This document shows positions 9,462 through 19,968 of a stretch of 23,875 nt of DNA, piece after piece. The notes below the pieces were generated by a model. That model was not told the origin of the DNA. It did not search any database and saw only the letters and a program-made list of their open reading frames with translations. The position numbers were made by a program, and so were the translations under genes. Origin of the DNA: Chara braunii (taxonomy: Eukaryota; Streptophyta; Charophyceae; Charales; Characeae). Position 1 is the first letter of the stretch, and each line of letters begins with the position of its first letter. Location of the stretch: the NCBI GenBank assembly GCA_003427395.1, contig BFEA01001032.1, forward strand, positions 125,530 to 149,404, in the 5' to 3' direction.

Positions 9462-10638
9462 ATGAATTTATCTTCACTTATTTGTTATATACACTCATTT
9501 AGTTACTATATATGCTTGGTGTATTGTTTATATTTTGCTTGTTTTGGTCAAGAAGAAGGGGTGTTGATCTCATATTCAAAGAGTCGAAGACAAAACAAGT
9601 TTCATTTTCTGAAATTTTCTTTGGAAATCGAGCATGGACCTTCCTTCAAGCACAGAAGCAAGATATATTTGATTCTACCCTTTAGCCGGAGCGCCGTTTT
9701 TTTATCCTGTGCTTCGCAAGTACTACCCTAAAAACGTCAATACTCCACCGAATTCGTTCATACCATTGCGAGAGATTTTGCCCGGTTTTTTGTCGTCTTC
9801 TCACGGATAGTTTATAGTATTGTTAACAATCCGATAGTTGCACCATCATTAGATGATTTCTTCATCATAGATCCTTTCCGTGCAATTCTAATACCATTTT
9901 CGCTTTTCGTTCTCCACTATAATCCAATCGAAGTTACGAGAGCACAATATACATATCATTCTGAATAAAATCCCATGCTTAATAACAATCATTTTTTTGA
10001 ATTTTTACGACATTCTGCATTATTAACCTTTCATTCAAACGAAAAACTATTTCATATTATCGAACAGGATGTTCCTATACGTACACTATCACATTCATTT
10101 TTCTCATATATTATTATTTCTTTAATCACTTTCAACGGACGTCCATTGCATTCTTTATCCTATGGAGCAACAGAAATGTACGATGAACGTGTCACAGAAT
10201 ACGTAAGAGTTAATCGTACCAACTTTAGAGTTGTTTTTTTATCCATTCACACTTTGCTTATGAACATTAATTACTCCAGTATCAACAGATTTATCTCACT
10301 TCAGAGAAATTGCTTTACGATAATTTTTCATCAACCATTCATACGATTCAATTATATTAAATTCGCTTGTTAACCTCAGCCAACATATGATCTTTGTCTT
10401 TGCTCACAACGAGAAGAACAATCCTGCTTTTCTTTCTGAATGGTTTCTTTGGGGATCTGGACCATGGTTTTATTACATAATCAATCGTCTTACTAATTCT
10501 CCTTCACTGTACTCGTATTTTCCTGCTCATCCTGTTCATCAACCACCGCCGTTTAGCCAATTTCTACGTATGTTTAGAGTTGATGATGGAACAATCGATT
10601 CAGCCACTCTCACAGTTCAATCGTCTGGAAGAGATTAG
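9462..10638 (+). pseudogene. Broken copy of unknown Helitron-flanking protein family (copy A)
   Basis: Not a family I recognise. It is a decayed homologue of the protein at 18677-19747. The pieces run in order: 9462-9731 (N-terminal part, containing SLEIEHG against copy B's IAEIDAS), about 9700-9810 in a second frame (RKYYP...PPNSFI), 9831-10371 in a third frame, and 10387-10638 (NNPAFLSEWF...GPWFYYI...SYFP...FRVD). In the best block, DDFFIIDPF to TRAQYTYHS, 34 of 44 residues match copy B. At least three frameshifts and in-frame stops (TAG at 9808, TAA at 9966) make it a pseudogene; the TAA aligns where CAA (Gln) would fit. It lies about 430 bp upstream of the Rep start, on the same strand. 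Function is unknown; its association with the Helitron is inferred from the second copy on the other side. Confidence 0.75.
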
Positions 10639-10639
10639 C

Positions 10640-11068
10640 TTGGTTCACTCAACTATCGATAATACGTCAATAGTTATAGATAATAAAAACATATATTAAT
10701 CATAATTCTCTTTGTAATTTTAAAAAAAAAATACATTAACGACTAAATCTTATGATCTCGTTTTGCAACTGGTCACATTCTTTTTTGTACTATACATTTT
10801 AAAATATATTTGTATATTTCATAAACAATCTTCGTTTTGTGATAATAATTTTCAATCTCTATACAATTTGAATTTGTGATGCTAATTTTTTTTTTTTTTT
10901 CTCTTCTCTTTGTTTTCTTGCTCAAAAAAATTATTCTTTTTTTTTTCTTTTTTTTTTTCACGACAATTTAATATTTGAAATATATTTATATATATATATA
11001 TTAAAATAAAATTATGTTAATCATCTTATTTATATAACTTTATTATATTAACACATACTACATTAATC
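10640..11068. other. Noncoding spacer before the Helitron Rep gene
   Basis: Very AT-rich, with poly-T runs (about 10887-10962) and a (TA)n stretch at about 10986-11001 some 70 bp before the first ATG of the Rep region. The TA run could serve as a promoter or be simple sequence. There is no gene. Confidence 0.5.
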
Positions 11069-12176
11069 ATGAAAAAGACAAATAAAAAACAAGAAACACA
11101 AAAACAACGAGAAATACGATTAGGAAAAATGACGTACAACAGCTCGTTTACGTAAACTTAATGAAGATAAAGAAACTCGGAAAAAACGCTTAGCATATGA
11201 CGCCGCATTGCATCGACAAACAAGATTAAAAAAAGCAAAACAGATGAATTCAACACCATCAAATACTAGTTCATTCAACATATCTCCTATACAAGATTAT
11301 CATAATAATGGTAAAAAAAAACCGACAAAAATTGAAAATGAAATATCATATAATGCAACTAAAACTCATCTGCGAATGAAACAATTAGCTCGTAAAAAAA
11401 CACTTCTTTGCATACAAAACAGAAAAACAAATATATTATCAAATTCAAATTTGACTATTATAACAGCAACAAATGATTGTCTAAATAACTTTCAAATCTC
11501 TCAATTTACTTATAAACCGATAAAACACATACGTCTAAAAACTCTTGCACGTATGCACCGTCACCAAACAAATAACATTCCTTCTTTATTATCGATATCT
11601 TTAAATTCACAAACGACTATAAATTCTAATAAACCAATAAAACACATTCGTCTAAAAACTCTTGCACGTACATGCAATCAGCAAACTAATAATATTGCAT
11701 CTTCATCTTTCATATCTTCGATCTCACAATCGAAAAAATATGAAATCACAAAAAATATAATACAAATATTGAATCCTATACAATTGGTAAAAAACACATG
11801 TTGTGTTTGTGACGAATTGGCATCACAAATTGATATTCACAAATACTCACCATACGAACCAAAGATTATAAATTGCATGAAAAAATATTTACAAAATCCT
11901 GAACTTCTACTGCATCCAGATCTCATTAAATATTACGACTGTAGTGATCTATCTCAACTATTACAAAACATTATGTTATCCAGAAACGGTATAAATATTG
12001 ATCAAAACAATGATATCACAATCAATATATGTAACGAATGCAATAATGTACTATTTGACTCAAGACGACAAACACACCTACCTAAATTTACAATTGCAAA
12101 TCATTTTTTCATTGGTAGATTACCGCCATCATTACAAGCAGCCACACTTGGACTGAGCTACTTATGGCAAGTTTAA
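11069..12176 (+). pseudogene. Helitron Rep N-terminus: basic repeats and C4 zinc-binding domain
   Basis: Starts at the ATG at 11069 (MKKTNKKQETQKQREIRLGK). A one-base frameshift near 11133 joins it to the frame that continues as TTARLRKLNEDKETRKK and runs to 12176. The region is Lys/Arg-rich and contains two near-identical blocks, KPIKHIRLKTLAR, encoded 117 bp (39 residues) apart at about 11514 and 11631. They resemble the short basic repeats found at the front of many Helitron proteins, probably for DNA binding. Its last part has CCVCDEL (Cys codons near 11800-11812) and ICNECNN (near 12030-12040), a C4 zinc site, followed by HFFIGRLPPSLQ. This is the DUF6570-like module that precedes Rep in many Helitrons. 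The frame breaks near 12150. Confidence 0.8.
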
Positions 12177-13456
12177 CGAACAAACTTGCACAAACAAGAA
12201 TCATGCGCGGAGGACTACATCGCTCAATACGTTCCCACTTACTCGTTTTTGAAGCAATTCCAGGTCCAGTTGCAACTTCATTACCTAAATCGATAACAAA
12301 AGATACATTTTATCGAATTATTTTAGCGGGCCCTTTCACTGATACACAACTCGAATAAAAAAACTACAACTTATACGACATTCAATAGTCGAAGAGTTAC
12401 TTACATTTTACATTACAAACAACGATTTTTATTCGCACATAAAATTAGATAAAATCGAACTTCATACTATTCCCATTGACGATCCTATGTATATTCCAAA
12501 TAATATAATCGAAGATTTATCATCTGATATTACATATGCTAAAGAACTGGATGAAACTTGCAATGAACATACATACATTGAAAAAACCGTTATTTTTTCA
12601 CATGAAAATGCATCAATAGATAACGCTCTTGAAAAATGTATTCTCGAACGATTATCAAAAACAAATAACCGCGAACCTATATTTGCACTCCATACATCAT
12701 CAAAATTTGCAAACATGTTTGATCCAAATCTCGAAGCTAAATTATTTTCACATTTATTTTCATACGGTCGAGGACACTCGTGACAAACAAAACGACGAAT
12801 ACCGGTTTGACAATATTTATGTACAAAGCATTATTGTTTATTAAGCAATTGACTCTTTGCACAAGATCCATACTACACAATGGTAAATTTCGACCGTTTC
12901 TCTTTCGATCGTGGATATAAATTTTCGAATATAACTTGTAAAAATCGACCACGACTACATCAACCAATTGCTGCAATCACAACTGACATGCTAAAAGTTG
13001 GTCTAGAAAATGCTCGACGTCGTCGGTGTGGTCATACTACACCTCAAAACGATCCAGCTGTAAATGATTTGCTTCAACATGTTGAATGCGCATCAGAACA
13101 TGTCAGGGGAAGCAATGCAGAACGACGCACACGACGTCAAGAAGCATTTGCAACCTACAATCGTTTTGGCTAACCAAGTTTTTTTATTAGATTAACACCA
13201 AATACAGATACAACATATTTTCTTGCATCATATGTCGCTCTTCTTGATGTCAATGAATTTTGTAATATCTTTATAACTAATCCTGATATAAATACTAAAC
13301 AATTAAAGGAATTATCAATGGCAGATAACATTGCATCAGCACGTTTGTTTGATCGATTGATCTTAATTTTTATATATGATATTTTAGGCTTCGACCTAAT
13401 TACACATAAAAGCAAATCTACAGGAGGTTATTCGAAATGTCAAAGCATACTTTGGA
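12164..13456 (+). pseudogene. Helitron-like N domain (broken into frames)
   Basis: Continues the previous module: MASLTNKLAQTRIMRGGLHRS to 12358, then a frameshift into KKLQLIRHSIVEELLTFYITNND and on to LFSHLFSYGRGHS (12783), the GRG/GH signature of the Helitron N domain. Three TGA codons (12781, 12808, 12850) interrupt it. The next block is LFAQDPYYTMVNFDRFSFDRG, then ENARRRR, and ATYNRFG, a stop at 13171, and PSFFIRLTPNTD. The last part matches the RFGxPSxFxTxxPN segment just before the HUH motif. The stop at 12850 sits where Arg is expected in the LSxRLFAxDP context, consistent with CGA to TGA. A frameshift near 13430 leads to the HUH frame. Confidence 0.85.
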
Positions 13457-14923
13457 ATGGTAGAAACACAAGGACGAGGAATACTACATTTACATGCACT
13501 TGTTTGGCTTGAAAATACACCGCTAACAACTTCAGATTTTGATCAATTACAAACTTTAGATCCTCAATTTAAAAAATTTGTAACACAATACGTTGACAGT
13601 ATTATAAAAACATGTGGCATTCAAAATATTTCATCACTATCTTGTACAGAATGTCATGCACTACCACCATCCTATATAGTACATCCAATATCTCTATCAG
13701 CACGTTGTTCACTATTCTAAAAAAAACCTAGTAAAATATTACACGAACCTACAAGCTTAAAATGTACACATTGTAATACGTTTTTTAGTTCACAACACAT
13801 ACATCGTCAACACACTTTAGAATCTAAGCCATCGCTTGGATATGATGATTTATACAATCATAATCTACTAAGAGCAACACACGTTCGTATGACCGACGAT
13901 GTATTCCATATTCATCCAACAAGTCAAAAACTTCTTGCAATGCCTCTACAATATATTAATTTTTCTGCATCATTGCCTGCACTTCTTTACTTAGTACAAA
14001 CCCATCATTGGACACATACACAATCATGTTTCAAACAAACACGCATGAACAAAAACGACGAAGTCTGCCGATATATTTTCCCTCAAGAACATTGTAACGA
14101 AACAACGCTAAACAATACGGGAATCGAATTAGCACGTACACCTGGAAATGAATATATTAATGCATACAATGATATAATTTTATGTGCTTTTAAATGCAAT
14201 CATGATATCCAACCTCTTTTTGGCGGCGTTGAAGCTGCAGAACATATATTTTACTGTTGCAACTATGCAACTAAATATCAACATAAAATTGATTGCAAAA
14301 TTGCTCTTCGCTTGACCGCTTTTGATGCACCACAACATCGAGAAGAACTCATTGAAAAATTTTCTCCACTCTCATCTGAAACAAAAACTCGTCGTTGATT
14401 GTCGTCCCAACTATTTAGCATAACTAACAAACAAGAAACTGTCGGCCCACTTTGTGCACTATACTTACTAAGACAATCTTGTGCTTATCAAAGTCATACA
14501 TATAAAACAATTCTTTTATACCATATGTTAACAAAAATTATAAACGACAACGAGACCATTTGCATTCTACAAAAAACAAATAACACATATACTATTTCTC
14601 ATCCACTCGATGATTATATTTATCGATCAGAAATACTTACAAACATATCTTCTTATGAATTTGTTATGCAATATTACCGTTCCAACAAAATCTTCACATC
14701 AGATAACATATATTGTTTTTTAGATAGCCACCCATTATATCAAAACAAATGTTTAATCCAATATAAATATCCATGTATACCTGTAATTCCTTATTCTATG
14801 CGCATACCTTATTTTCAAACTTCTACAGATGAAAAGAGTGAAAGAAAACATGCTCAACTATCTCTATTATTATTCAAACCATTCCGTCAACTATCCGATT
14901 TAATATCTAACAATGAAAATTAG
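13430..14923 (+). pseudogene. Helitron Rep HUH/Y2 nuclease region
   Basis: After VKAYFGMVETQGRGILHLHALVWL (the HLH at 13487-13495 is the metal-binding HUH motif), a Cys/His cluster follows (SCTECHALP, then CTHCNTFF around 13760). A stop at 13718 lies between them. The nuclease tyrosines appear in HIFYCCNYATKYQ: Tyr codons 14252-14254 and 14264-14266, the YxxxY pair that cuts and joins DNA in rolling-circle transposition. Downstream, past a TGA at 14396, are the usual features of the Rep-helicase linker: QETVGPLCALYLL, ISSYEFVMQYY and QLSLLLFKPFRQLSDL. The catalytic residues are intact, although frameshifts and stops elsewhere mean that this copy cannot make the protein. Confidence 0.93.
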
Positions 14924-15270
14924 CATGACGTCTTTGTCTCTTTTTATAAAATAATTCCTCCATTTGTTCGAAATATATATTTACAAATGCAAATTCCTCC
15001 ATTTCATTTGCTCGTGAATTTGCAAATGAAATACAAAAAAAACGACCTATTGATCTACAGAACAAAATGAAAACGATGAAAAATCAAATTGTTCCTCAAA
15101 CCAATCAGGTGACGATGATTTTATATTTTATTCTCCATCTGATGATGATAGTATATATGATACATTAAATGAACAAAATCAAAATGAAGAACAATACATC
15201 TCAATGATCAGTTCTACATCAATATAGGAACTTAACGATTTACATCGTGTTATAAAACTAATGACACCAT
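14924..15270 (+). pseudogene. Helitron Rep-helicase linker (acidic)
   Basis: After a TAG at 14921 the frame continues as HDVFVSFYKIIPPF. A frameshift then leads to an acidic, Ser/Asn-rich stretch (SGDDDFIFYSPSDDDSIYD) and a TAG at 15225 before ELNDLHRVIKLM. The position and acidity match the spacer between Rep and helicase in other Helitrons. No catalytic motif is expected here. Confidence 0.65.
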
Positions 15271-16082
15271 CTATATTTCAAACACTACAATTATATAATA
15301 CATTATATAATTCTACTTCATCTCCAACATCCACTTACACACAACAAAAAATATCCAATATTGATACAACTCTGTGGTGGACAAAAACAAAACCGTCTAT
15401 ATCATATGAAATACCAAATTCGGCTCAAAGCTGGAATGATATACCTTCACCAACTCGTATTGAACTCATTACAGATGCACTTCAACCACATAACGCCATT
15501 AAAATACAAACTTCTAAACCATCTTCCTCTCCTGTACTTCTTTTCCCCACAATATCTAAAATTTCTCAACATTATTTATTTAACAAAAAACAATATCTTG
15601 CTTTCGTTTTACTTGCAAAAGCAGTATTAAATACTTGGTTAACAAAAACCTATGATGAAATCACAGAAATTTCAATCTATATTTCAAACACTACAATTAT
15701 ATAATATATTATATAATTCTGCTTCATCTCCAACATCCACTTACACACAACAAAAAATATCCAATATTGATACAGCTCTATGGTGGACAAAAACAAAACC
15801 GTCTATATCATATAAAATACCAAATTCGGCTCAAAGTTGGAATGATATGCCTTCACCAACTCGTATTGAACTCATTACACATGCACTTCAACCACATAAC
15901 TGCATTAAAATACAAACTTCTAAACCATCTTCCTCTCCTGTACTTCTTTTCCCCACAATATCTAAAATTTCTCAACATTATTCATTTAACAAAAAACAAC
16001 ATCTTGCTTTTGTTTTACTTGCAAAAGCAGTATTAAATACTTGGTTAACACAAACCTCTGATGAAATCACAGAAATACCAAT
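15271..16082 (+). repeat. 406-bp tandem duplication inside the helicase region
   Basis: Copy 1 is 15271-15676 and copy 2 is 15677-16082; both begin CTATATTTCAAACACTACAA. I count roughly 14 substitutions between them (about 3-4%). Since 406 leaves remainder 1 when divided by 3, the duplication shifts the frame: copy 1 is open in the 15261-15704 frame and copy 2 in the 15652 frame. Both encode the segment before the helicase (TLWWTKTKPS, SAQSWNDxPSPTRIELIT). Confidence 0.95.
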
Positions 16083-18516
16083 CTCATTACAAAACATATC
16101 AGAATCCATACAAAAACAACAACTTCTCATGTTCCTTACTGGTGAAGGTGGTACTGACAAATCACATATCATTTCTGCTATTCAAATGTTTGCTGAAAAA
16201 TGGTTACATTCAAAAAGCATTGCCAAAACTGCAATGACAGGAAAAACAGCAGTAGAAATTTCTGGAATTACATTTCACAGCTGGATTGGAATGCATTACC
16301 TTAAACAAGATTGTTATTTTGATCGTCGAAAAACACAATTAAAAGGCATACCTGATTTTACACCTGAATTATCTATATTAATCATTGACGAATTCAGTAT
16401 GATGCGCAAATCCGATTTTGTACGTTTAGATATTGCATTATGTGATGCACGAAAACTAGATATTTCATTCGGAGGCATTCATATACTTGCATCCGGTGAT
16501 ATTTTCCAAATGCCACCAGTAAAAGGCATACCAGTTTTTCATGAACCGTCTCTAAAACTTGCACACACATCTTCCGATTATGAATAATTCAAACTGTGGA
16601 GATTATTTTCAACTGCCATAATATTAACCGATTCAGAACGATTTAAAACAGATACTGAATGGGGTACACATTGCAAAAATGTTAGATTCGAAATATGGAC
16701 TAACGAATTTCTTAACATAATCAATAATAGATTGATTATTAAATTCAAAAACAGTTCTATAACACAATTAATCAATCTTAAACCAAATTGTCACCCTGTA
16801 TTCGTTGCACCCGATAACGATAATCGTGTTAATCTCATACATACATACACGCGTACTTTGTGCAAACAATTACAAAATGATCATTATCCTGTTCGTATAA
16901 TTGTTCACTTTAAAAATACATTAAAAAACAAAAATATTCATGATCTTGAATATATAATGTCATTGCCAAATAACAAATTATATAGATTTGCACCTTTTCT
17001 TGATCTTCTACCAAGTATGCCAATCACGTTTGCACAAAATGTCGATCCATCTCGAGGAATTGTTAATGGAATGTTTGAAATTTTGCATTCACTACAATTT
17101 TCAATTGATACTATATTTTCCATTTTCTATGACAAAAATACAAATATACGCGTATTACTTCAAAGTTCTGCACCTGACTTTGCTTGTGTTCATGTCCCAA
17201 ATCGATCGTCGTTTGAACAACTCTCATCCTCAATCGGCGAAAATTTACCAAAAGATATTTATCCTGTATTTCAACAACAAAGCCATAAATCTATCACAAT
17301 TGCACTCCCTACTACACGAGGTATGCCTCAAAGAACTTGTACTCTTCATCCTTTACAATTTCCTTTCATTTCTGCAATTTCATATACTATTTATAAAATC
17401 TAAGGTGAAACATCATCTTGCCTAACAGTCGGCAAATTGATAACATCTTCTGAGGAAAAAAAAACTAAACATAATGTTCTACAACAAGGCTATATCATTG
17501 TTTCTCGTTTGATAAATAGGTTTGCTTTATTTTGTCTCAAACCGCTAACCAATGAAATTTGTTCATACTTCAAACCTCCTAATACTATTCTTTAAGAACA
17601 CATGCGTCTTGAAACTTTAGCAAACGAACTTCTTTCTCATAATCCTCATATAAAAAACTTTCCATCAACCTCTTTTCAAAATATCTCTTCTAATATCCTT
17701 TCTGATACATCTAATAAATCAAATAAAAATCATACATTATCAAATAATGCTTTTTCCCATCCACCTATCATCTCATCGACATTAATACAACCACCTTTTA
17801 ACTCAAATAACAATGAACTTCCATCAATACATTCTCCTCTTCCAATTCTCTTATGGGATCCACCTTCAAACACAGCATAACTATCCTCACAATGCAAATA
17901 TCATACTATTCACTATACAGGATGACTATCAGATGTACCCATTGATGATTATATGGATTTATTAATGGAGACTTTCCCTTCTGTATTCCCAACAAATAGT
18001 TTTTCATATTCTACTGGTATTGCACATCACAATTATACCTTTACAGATCATCATCTTGATGCACGCCACCAATCGCGTCCACTAGAAACATATGATCATT
18101 TTTTCATGCCTCTTCATTTGCATTGTAATCATTGGGCACTTGGTTATATTGACTTAAAAAATCACTTACTTTTCTTCTATGATAGTTTTGGTTCCTCTGG
18201 CAATTCTTTTTTTCAAAATATGTTTTTTTGGTTTCAGCATCGCACAGACTTTCTTTCAACGATAACAAATATACCCTGCATCAATCTTTGTGAACCAAAA
18301 CAAACCAACTCCTATGATTGTGGCGTTTTCATACTTGCCATGACACGCCATTTACTCTTAAGACCACCTCTTCCTCACATTGCACGTTTCAATCAATTAG
18401 ATATGTCATTCTACAGATCTTTAATACACGATGAACTTATCACAAAAACTCTGAAAACTATAATTCGATATCCACATCTTTCATTCCCAATACCACCTTC
18501 ATATAACTGTTTATAA
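15652..18516 (+). pseudogene. Helitron Pif1-type helicase fused to Ulp1-like protease
   Basis: One frame runs from 15652 to 18516 and is broken only by TAA at 16585, TAA at 17401, TAA at 17593, TAA at 17878 and TGA at 17923. Helicase motifs in order: Walker A FLTGEGGTDKSH (16141-16164), motif Ia AMTGKTAVEISGITFHSW, Walker B ILIIDEFSMM (16381-16401), motif III GGIHILASGDIFQMPPVKG, DPSRGIVNGM near 17047, TIYKI-stop-GETSS where Pif1 proteins have KxQGxT, and QQGYIIVSR. The sequence then reads CLKPLTNEICSYFKPPNTIL, a Ser/Asn/Pro-rich linker of roughly 100 residues (17602-17920) and the protease. The Walker A glycine before Lys is Asp (GAC, 16156-16158), which should cripple ATP binding. The continuity across all five stops shows that the ancestral protein was a helicase-protease fusion. 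Confidence 0.9.
17953..18516 (+). CDS. Ulp1-like C48 cysteine protease domain
   Basis: Ulp1/SENP-type proteases cut ubiquitin-like modifiers such as SUMO from proteins. All four catalytic positions are present: His at 18130-18132 (CNHWALG), Asp at 18181-18183 (FYDSFG), Gln at 18301-18303 (EPKQTNS) and Cys at 18319-18321 (SYDCGVF). The fold pattern fits the family: HHLDARH and DHFFMPLHLHCNHW before, a YIDLKNHLLFFYDS strand pair, then the active-site helix VFILAMTRHLLL. The 187-codon open stretch is long enough for a complete catalytic domain and has no internal stop, unlike the rest of the element. It is in frame with the helicase upstream, so it is most likely the C-terminal domain of that polyprotein rather than a separate gene. 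Whether the surviving domain is translated alone is unknown. Confidence 0.9.
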   Translation: MDLLMETFPSVFPTNSFSYSTGIAHHNYTFTDHHLDARHQSRPLETYDHFFMPLHLHCNHWALGYIDLKNHLLFFYDSFGSSGNSFFQNMFFWFQHRTDFLSTITNIPCINLCEPKQTNSYDCGVFILAMTRHLLLRPPLPHIARFNQLDMSFYRSLIHDELITKTLKTIIRYPHLSFPIPPSYNCL

Positions 18517-18676
18517 CTTCCTCACCTGAATTTGTAATCTAATTTAAAAAAAACAAATATATATTGAGTAATTCAAATTCTATAATACAATCCGCATGCA
18601 AATATATATATTCGTCGTTTAAAAATATTGTCTTTGCAATCAAAATTTTAATCATGCTTCTGACCATTTCATCTAT

Positions 18677-19747
18677 ATGTTTGTTTTGTGTACATTTTCA
18701 AACAAACACAAACACATCGTCTTGCAAATCGTTATTGCTGAAATTGATGCATCATCAAGTAGTGGACATATGTATATACATTACTTGGGATCAACAGATT
18801 CACATTCTTTTGACTCTATTCTTCAAAACTACTATCCACCCTTTGCTACTCGTCCACCCAATATATTCATTCTCTTTGAACATATATTCGAAGGATTTCA
18901 AATCGCATATACACGTGCAAGATATTCTAACATTCAAAACCCAATAATTGCACCAACACTCGATGATTTCTTTATTATAGATCCTTTTCATTCAACTTTA
19001 ACTCCTTTCTCCCTTTTAGTTCATCATTATAACCCTGCTGAAGTCACCAGAGCACAACACACATATCACTCCTCTTACCAATCGTCACCAAATACAAGAC
19101 AACTTTTCCATTTTTTGCGTCACACTGCATTAATGACGTTTCGTTCTAAACACAAAACATTTTTCATCATTGATCATGTTATTGCAATAAGAATAATGTC
19201 GCATTCATTTTTTTTATTTACTCTTCTTTCACTAATCAGATTTAATCACATCCGATTACATTCTGTATCTTTTGCTGCAACACAAGATTTTGATGAATTT
19301 TTATCGAACTACATCAGAGTAAATCGAACAAATTTTCGAATCGCATTCTATGTTTTCACACTTTCCATTTGCACTTTTATCACTCCCGTATCGAGACAAT
19401 TAACTCGTTATAGAGCAGCTTCACTTCGATTATATCTCATCAATCATTACTATGATTCACATATATTAACACAACTTGTCAGCCTTTCAAACCACATACT
19501 ATTTGCTTTGCGTCAAAACATGCCCAACAATCCTGCTTTTTTAGCACAATGGTTTTTTGGGGGCCCTGGTCCATGGTTTTATTATATACTTAACCACATT
19601 ATCCGACGTCCTATCTCATATTCATATTTTCCTTCTCATTCCATTGAACAGTTCACACCTTTTACTGAATTTCGATGAGCCTTTCGAGTTGATCATGATG
19701 ACAACGATTTAGCACTGGTTGCTTTCCAATCGCTTGGAATTGAATAA
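18677..19747 (+). CDS. Unknown Helitron-flanking protein family, copy B (one internal TGA)
   Basis: I do not recognise the family. A 333-residue open frame starts at ATG 18677 (an upstream stop lies in the same frame) and ends at TGA 19676. The frame then continues AFRVDHDDNDLALVAFQSLGIE to TAA at 19745-19747, matching FRVDDGT in copy A, so the TGA is probably a CGA (Arg) mutation and the ancestral protein was about 356 residues. Residues conserved between copies: DDFFIIDPF, PFSL..HYNP.EVTRAQ.TYHS, FLRH.AL.TF.S, SHSFF, RVNRTNFR, NNPAF...WF..G.GPWFYYI.N, SYFP.H. Several segments are hydrophobic and aromatic, but no clear signal peptide or catalytic motif is visible. It starts 160 bp after the protease stop on the same strand, with the same AT-rich codon use as the Helitron, which suggests that it travels with the element. 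Confidence 0.75.
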
Positions 19748-19968
19748 TAACATTATTCCTAAAAATATAATACAAAATTAAAATATATATAAAAATACCC
19801 ACACATTTAATATACAACATTTTCTTTACTTCCTCTTTGCTTCCATTTTTCCCTCTATCTTGCATCCCTCCCTTCTTTATTTCTATGCCATTTATATATA
19901 TATATTTTTTCTTCTATACAAATAACAATTCTTACTTTTTCTTCTGTATCCAGACTATAGCATTTGGA

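Larger units (their letters stand above)
11069..18516 (+). mobile_element. Decayed autonomous Helitron coding core
   Basis: Helitrons move by rolling-circle transposition using a Rep nuclease fused to a 5'-to-3' Pif1-type helicase. Both are visible here in the canonical order: basic N-terminus, C4 domain, Helitron N domain, HUH motif (HLH at 13487-13495), two-tyrosine motif (Tyr codons at 14252 and 14264), Walker A (16141-16164), Walker B (16381-16401). A Ulp1-like protease follows. I could not identify the element's ends (5' TC and 3' hairpin plus CTRR are too short to call), so the coordinates cover coding sequence only. The element may extend to include the flanking paralogues. Frameshifts, about a dozen stops and a 406-bp duplication show that this copy is dead. 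Confidence 0.93.
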
